From: Ifrita kowaldi
Taxonomy: Eukaryota; Chordata; Aves; Passeriformes; Cinclosomatidae
DNA length: 64,000 nucleotides
Reading direction: 5' to 3'
Assembly (NCBI GenBank): GCA_013398055.1
Contig: VZRS01008301.1
Coordinates: 131,016-195,015 of the forward strand
This document shows, piece after piece, positions 51,901 to 64,000 of this stretch. The stretch's first letter is position 1. The number at the start of each line of letters is the position of its first letter. Position numbers and translations under genes: made by a program. The notes under the pieces were generated by a model. That model saw only the letters and a list, made by a program, of their open reading frames with translations. It ran no database searches and was not told where the DNA came from.

Positions 51901-54020
51901 AGATACCACCTATGCAAGAAATACTCTACTCTCTATGTCATAACGTGTGAAAATAGACTCATTGCTAAACTTAACAATCTGCCAGCACAATAATCAGGGG
52001 GTTTAATAGATGGAGACTCGAGAGAATACATTTTAAAGTGTAGCTGAAACAAATATGAGTTATGTATATTTTCAAGAAGTCTAATTTGAAACAGACTTTG
52101 GAAAATTATATTCAATAACTACTTTAATTTTATCCATTATACACTGGTTTTGCATCTTATTTGTTGTATACAAATTATTTTTCCCACTGGAAAACAAAAG
52201 CATTCAGACAGCATTAAGACTGTTGAAATTAAAGGAAAAAAATCTGTTAATGTTAAATATCTTGTATTCATATGTGCATACAAACAGTGTTTATATTAAT
52301 CATATAACAATTGTATTAAACACCATAGAAACAAAAATAAAATAGGGCATTAGGTTTATCTTCAAGGCAGAGGTCTTCCAGAATAACACACTGAAATACC
52401 AAATATAAAATTGATTAACAGAACGTGTAATAGTGAAAAACCAAAGAACGTGCATGGTGATTGATAACCATTCAGCCAGTGTGAAAAAATGCATCATCAA
52501 TATTTGCTTTCCTCCACCACGGGAAGGGGAGAAAGCCCTACCGCGAAGCAGAATGTGCATTTAGCTAACAGCAGAAAATGATTCCAACGAACAGAAAGCA
52601 TTAGGTTGCATAAGGGCCTTAGTGAGCTTGGCACAGAAAAAAAGACGCAGGAACAGCTAATGCAGCAGCTGGTTCAGCCTACAAAGAGGAAGCCCAGGAC
52701 TTATGATCTAGCAATCTGTCTAACATCAAAAAACATACATATGGCACACAGAATACGATGGGATTTAAATCCTACTCTTCTCTGCCCTTTCTAAAAGTAA
52801 CTTTAAAATTAGTTAAATCCTCAGTAGAATATGGATAATTAATGCTTTGGCTAATATCTCTTTTCCCGCATGGGGGTGGGGTACAATTTAATTTAAAGCA
52901 ATGGCAAATTTAGAAGATAAGATAATATAACCATGCTCTGTAACTTATCTTTTACCTTCAGGTTTCTGAGATATGTACTTTTACTTAAAATACAAGAATA
53001 CATATTTAATCATGCTCCAGCCCAAAGGACAAGTGAAAGATTGAGCTTCTACCCTTCTTTAAAAACGAAAAATACACTATGGGTAAGCACAGTACTTCTA
53101 CAATGATACAGAAAATGAAAATAATATCGTTTTATTTTAAAATTCCCACAATAATTTACAGTTTGAATTTAAATATTTTTATATTTTTAGATGTATATTC
53201 ATTAATTCTTTACGGAAAGGAGTGAACCTCAAAATGAACATGGAATTGTGATGCTTCATCAAGACATAAATTTTAATTTTTTTTTTTAAATTTCTCTCTT
53301 TATTTTCAGAGCTGTTTTACATGTTAGTCTCTCCATTTGAATCTAAACCACTCTTTGAACAACCTGGTCAGTGTGATAGTTAATTTGTTCTTTTTCTCTA
53401 CTTTTAATACATTTTCATGGCATAATAAAATATATAGATGTGATTTTTCTACAAGTATCAGACAAAAATGGAGGTTAAAAATCTGAATGTTCTGTTTTGT
53501 GGGCTTAGCAGAGAATGAAATGTTTAAGAAAGCTTATGAAGGATTTAAACAATAAACCATTGTGACTGCCTTACAATTACAGGTCATTATCATCGGGACG
53601 ATAACAAGGCAAGGGTGGATAATAAGAGAAATAGAGATATAAAATGCATTTATTAGATCAAAAAGGCAATTATGTAACTGTACAACAAAACCTTCTATGA
53701 AATACTGTAGCTGGAAATAGAAAAAAGAATTTTGTTGCATTTAAAAAAGAAATGTTGCAAATTGATCTGCCCTGTTGATATGGAGATTTATTTTTAAACA
53801 CCAAAAAGGGCTAAATGAAATGCTGGTTACTCTCTGTGCTATCACTTGCAGGAAACAGAAAAGCTTAAGCTTTCCCTTATTCAGGTCTCTTAGTTTCCCT
53901 TGCTCTATTGGAGGATACTTGGAGGAAAAAAGAAGTATGCAAGCAACCTGGAAAAGTCATAAATCATTGCTCATTGACATCTAATTAAATTTCAGTAAAT
54001 TAAATTAACTAAAGTTAATC

Positions 54021-54048
54021 AAAAAAACAAAAAAAAAAGAAAAAGAAA
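54021..54048. repeat. A-rich tract
   Basis: A runs broken by single C or G; low complexity. Confidence 0.85.
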
Positions 54049-55195
54049 GCTACATTCTGGGACTTGAAAAATTTTGCAGCTTGTTCATGTGAGACCTTAG
54101 TACAAAATCATGAATATGTTTGGTCTCGGAATTTTTGTCCCCATGTGAAGTAAGAAACAGGTATAAAAACATGTCTGATCTAGGTATGTTACAAAAAGAA
54201 AAATAGGGTGTGTCATTTTTTTATTATTCCAGAATTTGAACCAAATCATCCTTTCCCTATGCTCAATATCAAAGGGCTTTGCATTTCAGAGATTAAGTAG
54301 TACTGCTATTGCTAGAAAGTAACAATAATCTAAGGATATTTGGACATATGACAGCATCGAATTTTACATCTTAAAAGCTTTTAGGAAAGTCAATGGTCAT
54401 CGCTGCTCTGCTGGTATGTTATTAAACAGAGAAGTTAACAAAAATTAGCAGGGAAGTTAAGACTCTAAATTTAAGAGAAAGCAACTTCAACTACTAACGA
54501 AATAAAGTTTTCTGCTTTTTGTGAAACTATATGCAATACATAGCAATCTTAAAATGGGACATTCAGTTGTCTGGTGTCTTGGCAATTAGAAAGGAAAAAA
54601 AAGAAGTGTTAAAAAGGTACACGCATAATTTAATATATTTATTAAAAGCTAATTTTAAATTATGTACAAACAGTTATACCACACAGTGCTTATTGTGTTA
54701 ACAGTTTCAAACACAGAATAGTTACTCAACTTAGGAAACAGGAAAGGTTTGACTCTTTCTTGGAAGAGAGCTTTGGAAGCAGTAGAAGAAAAACACAGAA
54801 AAACCCTATATTAAATTATCCTTATCTGGGTAAGACCCCAAGTATTTCTGCAATCTGGTGCGGTTTTGTTTTTCAATTCTTAGATGCAACTACAGCAGTT
54901 TTGAAAGACAGTCTATAAAAAGCAAGTACACATAATATTTTAGATTTATGTTCTTTATCTTTGGCTCTGACTCCTTCTTATTCCCTCTTTCCTATTCTAT
55001 TTCAAGTAAATATTGATGTTCTTCCTTATAGTATTGGAAATTATTTTAAAACAACACTGAAATAAGATACATTTTTAATAATGCTTGTCAACAAAGGAGG
55101 TCTGATGGTCTATTACACATCCCCAGACTTCCATTCAGGGGAGAGAATTTAACTCATTTATCTGCTATTAAGAATCTGAAAGGAGCAATTTTAAC

Positions 55196-55225
55196 TCACT
55201 GGCCCACCTTTATCTACTACTTCTA
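55196..55225 (+). repeat. Copy 1 of a dispersed 30-base segment
   Basis: Thirty bases starting TCACTGGCCCACCTTTATCT recur at 56551-56580 with two mismatches, 1355 bp away in the same orientation. The last 22 bases are identical. The family is unknown. Confidence 0.7.
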
Positions 55226-56402
55226 CTTTTTTCCACAATCTATTTGCATACCTTCTAAAATTATTAGCAAGCTTCTTAATGCCCTAGTGGCTATTCCAAG
55301 AGAAACTCAGTTGCGCCTCTTCAACTAGAGGACTTTCTCATAGTTGTATGTCAAAATTTAGTTGTTTTTTTATTTTGAAGGGAATATTTATGAGCTATCC
55401 TTTCTATACAGAAATTAGAACTATTGACTTGACCTTTTGAATAAAAAAGTGTTGATCTAGATACTCGTTATTAAAAAACAAAGACCTTTCTTCAAAGCCA
55501 TGTGTCTGGGAGGATAGAAAGAACATACGAATTCATGACATGTAGCCCAATAAGGATTGCAGAACAAATTCCCTCTCTAAAAAAGAATAAAATAAAATTT
55601 TCAAAAAGTTGTTACCATTTTAAAGTAGAACAATTTTGGGATGTTTCTATCAATGGAAATCAGGAGAATCAGCATCTCAACCCTCTCTTTACTGTTTCCC
55701 AGAGGAAAACTTTGTAAACATACAACATTCTTTAGAACACTTCTGTCCCCTGTAGATTAATTCCCATGTGTTATAATGTCTCAAAATCATCAAGGATATA
55801 GTCAGTTTGCAGTTGAATTAGCAAAGCTTTCTTCCAGTAGCTACCATGCAAAGAGTTAAATACCGGCATTTAGTACAGAAAATACCCACTGCTCCATAAA
55901 ATACAACAGATTGTAAATTGGTACAAATAACATTTCCACTAGTAGGATTTCCTATGAATCAAAATGGTATTTTAGTTTAGGAAATAGAGCAATTTGTGTA
56001 CCATCCCTCAGCACCCATTTCACACCTCAAATTGGAATTTAAATCCAGCTCCGGCCAGAGAGCCATTCAAAAATCTTTCAAATAGAGAATTCAAGCTCTA
56101 AAGGGAAATTGAGATCTACTTGAGACTAAGATGCAAAGCAACTGGCAGCTAAACCAAAGCAGTATGCCATTTTTTGAAAGACTATTTCTATAAAGTTGAA
56201 GCTGCTAACTCCTCAAACTGAAATATCTTCTCTGTGCTTTTGGTCTTTTCCAGAAGATCAAGCAAAAACCTATACTAAATAACAAGTACATGCTGAATTA
56301 CATGTCTCAGCCACCACATCATTTATGTCTGTTTCCTTCAAAAAGAAAATTAAACTATCTCAGCGTATTAGACTGATGTTCATATATTCTAGTGGCAAAG
56401 AA

Positions 56403-56464
56403 CCCTTCCTAGATCTAAACCAGATGAACCCTTACTTTTACCCTTCCTAGATCTAAACCAGATG
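56403..56464. repeat. Perfect 24-base direct duplication, 38-base period
   Basis: CCCTTCCTAGATCTAAACCA plus GATG occurs at 56403-56426 and again at 56441-56464 without a mismatch. The intervening 14 bases are AACCCTTACTTTTA. This is a recent local duplication. Confidence 0.9.
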
Positions 56465-56481
56465 TTTTTTCTTGCCTGACC

Positions 56482-56510
56482 AATAAATAAATACATAAAT
56501 AAATAAAATT
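56482..56510. repeat. AAAT/AAATA microsatellite
   Basis: AATAAATAAATACATAAATA and AATAAAAT form an imperfect AAAT repeat directly after the 24-base duplication. Confidence 0.8.
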
Positions 56511-56550
56511 TCAACAATTTCAAAATGCATGTATTTTTAATGAATCATGC

Positions 56551-56580
56551 TCCCTGGTCCACCTTTATCTACTACTTCTA
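56551..56580 (+). repeat. Copy 2 of a dispersed 30-base segment
   Basis: It starts TCCCTGGTCCACCTTTATCT and is the partner of the segment at 55196-55225. Similarity ends abruptly on both sides. Confidence 0.7.
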
Positions 56581-59500
56581 TTTCCAATCTTACAGGAGAT
56601 TTTTCAGCTTGCCAAAGATGTGACTTGGAGCTGAGATAGAAATTCGTAACACTTCGTCTAAGTTGAAGATTAATCTATCCATAGTTCATGTACTCCACTT
56701 AGAAGTAACATGTGCCTGTAGAATACCTATAAGCAAATGCTATAGCAGCTACAGTTTTTTAACAGACTATAGTTGATGAGAAAACATTTATTAACATTTA
56801 GTTCTGTGATACATTCCTTTCACCTGTTGAGACAAAGCACTATCTGTTTTAAGACTTTATGAAGGGGTATCTTTTATCTATCTTTTATTTGCAATCTCAT
56901 ATAATTATTTTCCAATGATAAAGGTTTTAACAGAAAATAAATAAAGAATAATAATTAATAAAGAAACTTTTATTATGAAACAATTTGGACACTTGTGAGA
57001 TCTGGATTCAATTGCCAACTTTTTTTCTCTAGATTTCATGTGTGAAACTGGTATTCAGAATAGTAATACCACCTAAAGTGAAAAAAATTCAATCTTGAAA
57101 CTTCACTTTTTGTAAAACTGTTTCATGTAACAATAACAATCTCTATTCATAAATACTTTAACAGGTACATTTCCCTGCTGAAGATTTAATACCTCTTTTG
57201 TTATGCTGCTTGCTTGCCCGCTGACTTGATTCCATGACAAATCCAAAACCAGTGACAGGCAGTTACTTTATTCACCCTCACTATATAGGAGACTTTTGGA
57301 CCAAAGACAGAAAAGTCTCAGTTGCAGCCAAGAAAAATCATGAATGTTTTTTTTATGCCCTGCAAGGAATAGGTGCCTTCCATGTCCTCAGGGAATTTTC
57401 AGGAACTTACTGCTTAATTAAAAAGTCATTGGAAAAATATTTTAATAATCCTTGGAGCAGGGAACAATGCATCACCTCTCCAGATGAATTCTCTGCCTAC
57501 TTGGTTTGATAGCTGCATGGCCACATGAACTGTGTGCTCTGTACGCACATTAAAACAGTGCCAACGAGTGGATTTGGGAGGGCTCCTCCCCATCCACAGC
57601 AGCCCCTTCTCTTCTGGATCAACCATTCAACATGGAGGTGCAAGAAATGGCTTTGAACTCCGGAAATTACGAGGCATTAAACCTCAGCTCTACATACCCG
57701 CCATGAATGTTGCTGCCACCCAGATGACATCATTAACAGACTGACCCTTCTGTGTTGAGTTGCTGTGTTTATCGTAGAGAATAATCCCTGAGAAATGCAT
57801 CCGATCTTCTCGGTGCATGGCTACTTGATCATGTCCCTATACCAGGTATCACCATTTCTAACCCCTTCAGCAAGTTATATTAAAATGTGAATAACAATAC
57901 TTTAGTTACCACCATTGGTTTAAGAAATGCTATTTAAGCAGAGAGGATATGGTTAAAACTACAGCATAAAATCTTCAGATGAGGCTTTAATGAGTTTGGG
58001 AAAAGAAAGTAAGAAAGGATTTGGCAATGAGATGATGGACAAGAATTTCAAGCTTGGCTCTAGCACCTCACACTCTTTTTCTTCCTTGGGGAGGTGTCAG
58101 GAAATGTCAAGCAGGCCATGTAGATGAAGGCATGATTTGTAACAACGTCAAGCAAACATTTCTTGATTTTGCCAAACAATATTCTCACTCTGAATTCTTA
58201 TTTAAATTACCCAAGTTCTGCCTACAAATGTACTCAGTTATAAAAATAAATACAATGACCATGAAAAATGATATCAGCATGCTTCAGAAGGCTAGTAAAA
58301 CTTTTTTTTTGTCCTGCATCACACTAAAATAACTTGGCATATAAAAACATACATTCTTCCAGCTTAGAAAAGGAATGGGCTTCAACAATGTCAGATTCGA
58401 GATTATATAGAATACCAACAGCATTTTGGGGCACCAAGCCTACAGACAAAACAAATTGTACATATTTATTAGTGTTGATGGTACTTTTATTACTACATTT
58501 GAATCAAACAGATGCTGCCAATATGCACACTGACCTGTGAGTATGTGCTATCAGACTTTCAGTACCAAGATTCCCATCAGATGTCTTCAGAAGTCTCAGA
58601 TGTTTTGGTCTATCGGAGATGAATCCTACTTTTAAACCAACACTATCAGAAGAAACAATTATGTAAGGACTGCTTAGGGCTGTACTTAAGGTTGTACGCA
58701 GTAGATAATGAGTTACCTAGTTTGTACTTCCAGACATAAACTAGGACAATCCAGGCAGCAGTTCAGATACAGCTAGCTGAGAAGACTGAGACTGACAACA
58801 TGGTTTTCTTCCCAAAATTTTACTCCCTAAGTACAGTTAGACAGCAACTAAACAGATGCAAAATCAAGAGCTACATGTGAATAACACCTATCCCAGAGAA
58901 TGCCCATTTGGCAATATATTGAAATTACAGTCCCTTTTTTTTTGGCAAAATCCAGCTTTTACTGTACTAAAAATGACACATACACACACAAAACCTGAAG
59001 CCCTGAGGCAAAGAAGGTACAAGAATTCTTATGGTTCTAAATGGGAAACATTCTGTTTGTCAAGAGACGCACAATTTCAATATTCTGGATACTGAAAAGA
59101 GAAAGAAATAAAACTGTAAGGTTGTTACTGTGGACTGGTTTCTACAATTGACTATGAAACAAACGAAGAAGTCTATATTAATTTCCCATAAACTTCTCAT
59201 GAGGAGAAAACATTCTGATCGTGAAGAGATCTTCTAAAATGCTTAATCAGTATCTAGGACTGGACTTCCCAGATAATGGAGATGAGCACCTCTGAAGAGT
59301 TGTGTAACCTCTAACTAAAGTAGTAGACTAGGTAATAAACATAGATATGAATCGTGAGATGAAGTGGTTGGTGTGATTTAAGGCTTGCTATCTGACATAG
59401 AGCAGCAGTGAAGAATGCCACACTGTGCACAAAGGAAAAAATTACTACCCAATACAAGCCCTGGATCCCTGCCAGACTTCCAAAGTTGAGAGGTATTAAC

Positions 59501-60156
59501 TCTGATTGGATCTGACTGGACAGGGAGTGCTTACTGCTCCTATTATTTTTTATTGCCTTCCTTCGTACCACCAAAACAATAAATACCTTGTACGACCCAA
59601 CACATGCTATGAATATGATAGTGCTTTCCCACTGAATAAATTTTTCAGTGCCCAGATCAAAGAAGTTATTGAGAAGCACAAGTGGAGAAAACTGTTTCTC
59701 AGATAATAACCCACAACAAATCTTGCCTGATTTCTTAACCGAGTCGTATGTGGTTATTTTCGCTGGAAGTGTCAGAAAAACAACTGACTACTGTATGGAT
59801 CCAGAAGCCTCACCAACTTGACTGAAGAGAAAGTTCCAGGAACTATCTTCTACTCAAATTCATTTGTAGTTTGCATAGCACATGCCCCTTGTGCCTCAGT
59901 CCCTAGATGTGTCAAATCCAGTACATATATCCATATGGAACCTCAGCAGCAATTTCAGAATAAAACTCAGCTTTTGCTGACAAATACAGAAAGAAAGAAT
60001 GATGCTGAGTTTTTTGTTTGTTTTTTTTTTCCAATCAAAGTAAATAAGAAATTAAATCAACAAGAAACAGAAACAAAGTTGGGATTAGAGAAATAAATCT
60101 CAAAACCTCTCACCATATGTTGTTCATCTTATCAACCTCACTACTACACTAGAGCA

Positions 60157-60222
60157 GCCATAGCCATAGTACATAGCCATGGCATACAATACATACAATC
60201 ATACTAAATTACATTACATTAC
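60157..60222. repeat. Degenerate CATA/CATT-rich tandem tract
   Basis: It consists of reiterated CATAGCCATAGTACATAGCC and TACATACAATCAT units ending in ACATTACATTACG. It is an imperfect short-period repeat. Confidence 0.6.
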
Positions 60223-63200
60223 GTTCTTTATATAATGGTCTAGGATATCTGGCAATAACCAGAAAGTCTCACAGATCTTATTAGTTTAAAATCTTTTATT
60301 TCCTAGGTAAGTGATCTACTGGTTGCAGTCATGGCTATTCCTCCTAAAGGTGTGCAGCCATGGAACCAAATTTCCATGATTCATGGGATAAAAAAGAAAA
60401 ATTTAAAACCCCTAAAAATTAGAAGAATGATTCTGTAAACAAGTAACTCTTTGCTGCAAATATTATGAGTCTTACCCAGTGACTTGATCACAGTAAAATG
60501 CATGGAACCTAATCCATCTTTTGTGATATAACCTGCAGGTTACAGGACTCTTCACGCAAAGACCACAATATCTGGAATAAAGCATCTTCAGGGAACAAAA
60601 GTGAATAAGGCATATCTTTATTGAGAAATTCTTTAGCTTGTTAAGATTTGACATGTCTTATGACCAGAGCTAGGCAAGCACAAGGAAAAAAAAATCCCAA
60701 TGATTACCAGTGACACTGCTTGTATATGCTTAGTCACAAACATCTGGATTTATTGAAGTTTACCAGGAAAAATGATGCGGAATGAAGAAGCTCATAAACA
60801 TCAACAAAACCAGGAGTTCAGTAGAATATCCCATTTAATGACTGCTTTCCTGACAGCTCACACTAAATAGTGTACGTATCATGGAAAAATACGTGTGATA
60901 CACCTTTGGGTTTTGTAAGGTCGAAGCTGAGTTTAATGTAAGGTTCAGACTTTCCTTTCTCCCTGTGATTTAACTATTCCACTTTCTTCTTTGGTTGGCA
61001 TGGGTTTATTGAGTTACTCTTATGCATGTCCACCTTCAAAGAAATGCTTTTTTAAAAGCAAAAGGCTCTACAGAACATTCTAAAGAAGTTCACAATGCTC
61101 AGCAACATATGACAAAGTCATGTCTCTTCAAAGGGAAAGCTTCTTCCCCACGTCTCAGGAAGTGAGTACTGTGTACTCACACAAGGGCTACACAGTTGGT
61201 ACAAAGATCAAATTTCACCCCAAAATAAGGCTAATTCCAACACTGTTTCCAAAATTAAGACCAAGCCTGTTGACTGGCACTGCACAGTATTGGGGCAAAA
61301 TGAGGGTTTTGAAGGTACGTGTAGATCATAACAGATCTTTGCTTTGGAGACAGCAGGACAACACTGAGCACCATGTAAGATACCTCTCTTGCTCACAGCT
61401 TCACATTCTGTGCATTAGAATTAGATAATAATAAATGAACATAGGGGTTATCAAGTCTAGTTTCTCTTCCAGGAAGAAGAGGTGATTAGCTCCAACAAAA
61501 AAAAATAGGAAGAAAGAAAAGCTACTTGGCCATTCTAAGTTTATAAAGCAGTCAAACAGGATTTGAAAGCTCAGCATAACTATGATAAAGGGGAGCTGTT
61601 CTTTTTTTAATGGAAGGTTGAGACTTTGTCTCCAGCTCTTTACAATCTGTTTCCCTCCCTGGCCCACGCATTAATCTCACTCCCATGCAAGCAGAGACAG
61701 CTGTTCTTCAGCCAGTAGCTTCTTCTTGTAGCAATTCTGATTTCCAGTGGTAGCATTGAAGCGCACACACCATATGTTCTTTGGACATTTATTTATAGTC
61801 TTTATCTGACAGAGCCGGGCAATTATAAAGAGATAATGATAATTTGTGAACAGCAAAAAAGGGCTTCTCGTCTTAAATTTGTCCCTTGAGAAAACAGAAC
61901 ACCATCTACTTGCAGCAGGCAAGTCATGAACATGATAACTAAAATATGAACAAACTCTATGAGCAAATAGCAGCAACAAACTAATCAAAATCATGACCTA
62001 TTTATGGGTTGATTAGAATAACAAAAAATGACTACAAATAAGTGCTGGGTAATTTGTGAACCAAATAAAGGGCTACAATTCTCACATATAAATTGCTGTC
62101 AATGAATAATTTAACCAGCTCTAGTTAGAGCCATCTATTTATTAAGAAAGCTCACCAACTGGATCTGGCAGAATGATTTATCTCTATACACAGTGATAAA
62201 GCCAAGGGAAATCAGTACTGCTGGACATTTTAAATGCGGGGTTTGATCCTCTGGAGCCCCATAGTATCATTTATAACTCTACAACCTTTACTTTAGATGT
62301 AGCCACTCTCATTTAGTACCATTTTGAAACCACTTCACCCAGTACAGATGATACAATACACAAGGCATCAAAAAAATCAACATTTCTTTGTTTAAATTAT
62401 ATAGAAAAACAACAAAGGTTTGCATTATCCTTCTTCATCTTTAGAGATATTCTACATAGAAAATAACATAAATATGCTAGCAGAAATATATAGCAAGCCT
62501 TTGAAAAGCTAGCATAAATCCCAGAGCGAACATTAGACTCTTCAAGACGAAACCATGCAATTTTTTACATCTTTTTTTTAACTTTGCAGCCAAATGTTTC
62601 ATGAAAAGATTAATAACATAAACAAAGTAATAATTCAGCTATGGTTTTCCTTTATCAGAGGTAGGTGTCACTGCAAAAGCAGAAGAGAGGAAGGGTATTA
62701 ATTTTATGGTTCACTGTTTGACTTTTTGAAACAAATGTTCAAGATCACCATGTTGCTGTTAAGACTGGTGTCTTTTAACATGCACCAGTTTTCCACCGGT
62801 AACTGGCGAGTATCCTGTAACTGATCAAAGTTACGGGATGAGTATCCTTGCCTCAAGCATCTTAAAATGACATTGCATAATGCCAGAAGGGTAACAAGTT
62901 ACAAGGAAGTAGTTTTAAAATCACTGCCAGGGTGCTTTACAACTCTGCAAAAGTGCACTATACCTTTGTCAAGCAAAGGGATAAAAAACAAAACAACTGT
63001 GCTTTCTGTAACAACAAAAGAGAAATGGTTTTAACAAGTGACAACTGTGTGCCACAGTGTATATGCCCCATTATCCATGTGTACTCTGATTCCCCTGTTT
63101 CTGAGCTAGAAAGAATTAATACATACAAATAGACTACCTATTACTTTCTCAGTTGACTTCTGACCTGAATTACAACTGCTTTTGTCCTTATCATTATTGC

Positions 63201-64000
63201 ATTTATATTGTAATTTCTAGACAAAGAAAGTGGTTCTTAACTGAGATGAAAAGTCTGTATTTCCTTTCGACAGAAATTATCTACAGATTACTTCCAAGAA
63301 CCTCAGTGCACTTAAGATAATGTAGTCAGGAATAGCACCAAATTGGAAAAAATGCAGCCAACTAAAGCCTTGTTGCTCTCTTCACCACGTATGAAACTTA
63401 TATAAGCCCATATATTTGCTTATAGCTTTCAGGTTGGCAACTGCACAGATACTGCATATATTCTGACACCATGCGTGTTAAACACTGAAAGCTGCACACT
63501 TTGATCAGAAGCTGCAGTCTGCCAGGAAAATGACAATATCTCATCACAGATTTTTAAGTAACAACACACACACAACTTTTTTCTTGCTAAGGCCTTGGGT
63601 TTTTACTAGAAAAAAATGTAGCGTACTGATTGGAAAAACAAAATGTACAAGATAGAACTGTAACAAAAATCATAGAAGAATCAAATCAGGGAGTACTTGG
63701 CATCAGTTTACTTCCATCTAGCAAGACAAACAGAAGAAATACAAACTGTTACGATGGCATTCCCAAACTGAGTTTCATGCAAACTTCCAAATCTCTTCAT
63801 TAGGTTGGGACTAGTTTCTGTATAATCTGCAGTTTCAGGGCTTCATGAGAAAAGAAGTTACTTTCGTGGAGATTTACTATCTTTTCTAACCCTTCTTAAG
63901 AAAAATGCATGAAAACTCCATCTGCATTTTCCAAAAATCTTCTGAAATTTCTTCATGAAACCTCTCTACTTCTTCGTTCTAAATACTGTTTGTGTTTCAT

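Larger units (their letters stand above)
46411..64000 (-). other. SEMA5A: SEMA5A intron, 5' part (at least 17.6 kb)
   Basis: This AT-rich stretch precedes the Sema exon in transcription order. Its 3' splice site (polypyrimidine tract and CAG) is at 46411-46430. It contains a solo LTR at 48420-48999, a GC-rich unidentified block near 47.4-47.65 kb, a duplicated 24-mer at 56.4 kb, a repeated 30-base segment near 55.2 and 56.6 kb, and short A-rich and AAAT runs. I found no block matching the preceding Sema-domain residues, so the upstream exon lies outside the window. Confidence 0.85.

Noticed and set aside
59311..59679. 122-codon minus-strand open frame with hydrophobic stretches
   Set aside because: No family resemblance, no splice or promoter context, and a length expected by chance in 64 kb. 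It is not a preceding Sema exon.
60472..60654. 60-codon minus frame with several cysteines
   Set aside because: Cysteine spacing does not match TSR, PSI or Sema; no flanking splice sites of note.
46411..64000. Search for the preceding Sema-domain exon
   Set aside because: No block with the expected residues ahead of DYGTIKK was found; the intron appears to continue beyond 64000.

Overview
The window is AT-rich vertebrate genomic DNA from a bird. Five short minus-strand blocks, each flanked by GT/AG splice sites, translate into consecutive pieces of one protein that I recognise as semaphorin 5A (SEMA5A): the end of the Sema beta-propeller, the PSI domain and three thrombospondin type 1 repeats (TSRs). 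The avian call rests on many CR1 LINE 3' ends, a larger CR1 reverse-transcriptase fragment, and a solo LTR of a type I know from neoavian birds. The neoavian placement is an inference from that LTR; I cannot name the species.

Transcription runs from high to low coordinates. The exons are 46203-46410 (late Sema domain), 34378-34495 (PSI), 28970-29151 (TSR1), 26686-26829 (TSR2) and 18839-18986 (TSR3). Their frames join exactly (split codons G|AC in, AG|T, phase 0, AG|A, CG|G, phase 0 out), so no exon appears to be missing between them. Together they are 800 bp, about 267 codons. The rest (98.7%) is intron: more than 17.6 kb upstream, then 11.7, 5.2, 2.1 and 7.7 kb, then more than 18.8 kb downstream. 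The 5' end of the gene (signal peptide and most of the Sema domain) and the 3' end (later TSRs, transmembrane segment, cytoplasmic tail) lie outside the window. I looked for the neighbouring exons and did not find them.

The introns hold retroelement relics: CR1 3' ends in sense (+) orientation at 18.5, 27.2, 29.6 and 35.4 kb; an antisense CR1 with a 101-codon ORF at 39.7-40.5 kb; a much older CR1-type reverse-transcriptase relic at 7.5-8.3 kb; a solo ERV LTR with TG...CA ends and a 5-bp target duplication at 48420-48999; and possible tRNA-derived SINE relics near 2.6 and 39.0 kb. There are also short simple repeats and a few GC-rich blocks I could not identify. I saw no second protein-coding gene, no convincing structural RNA gene and no CRISPR. 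No undescribed system is supported. The observations most worth checking are the in-frame skippable TSR2 exon, the solo LTR, a pair of related 30-base segments 1355 bp apart, and the unidentified GC-rich blocks.
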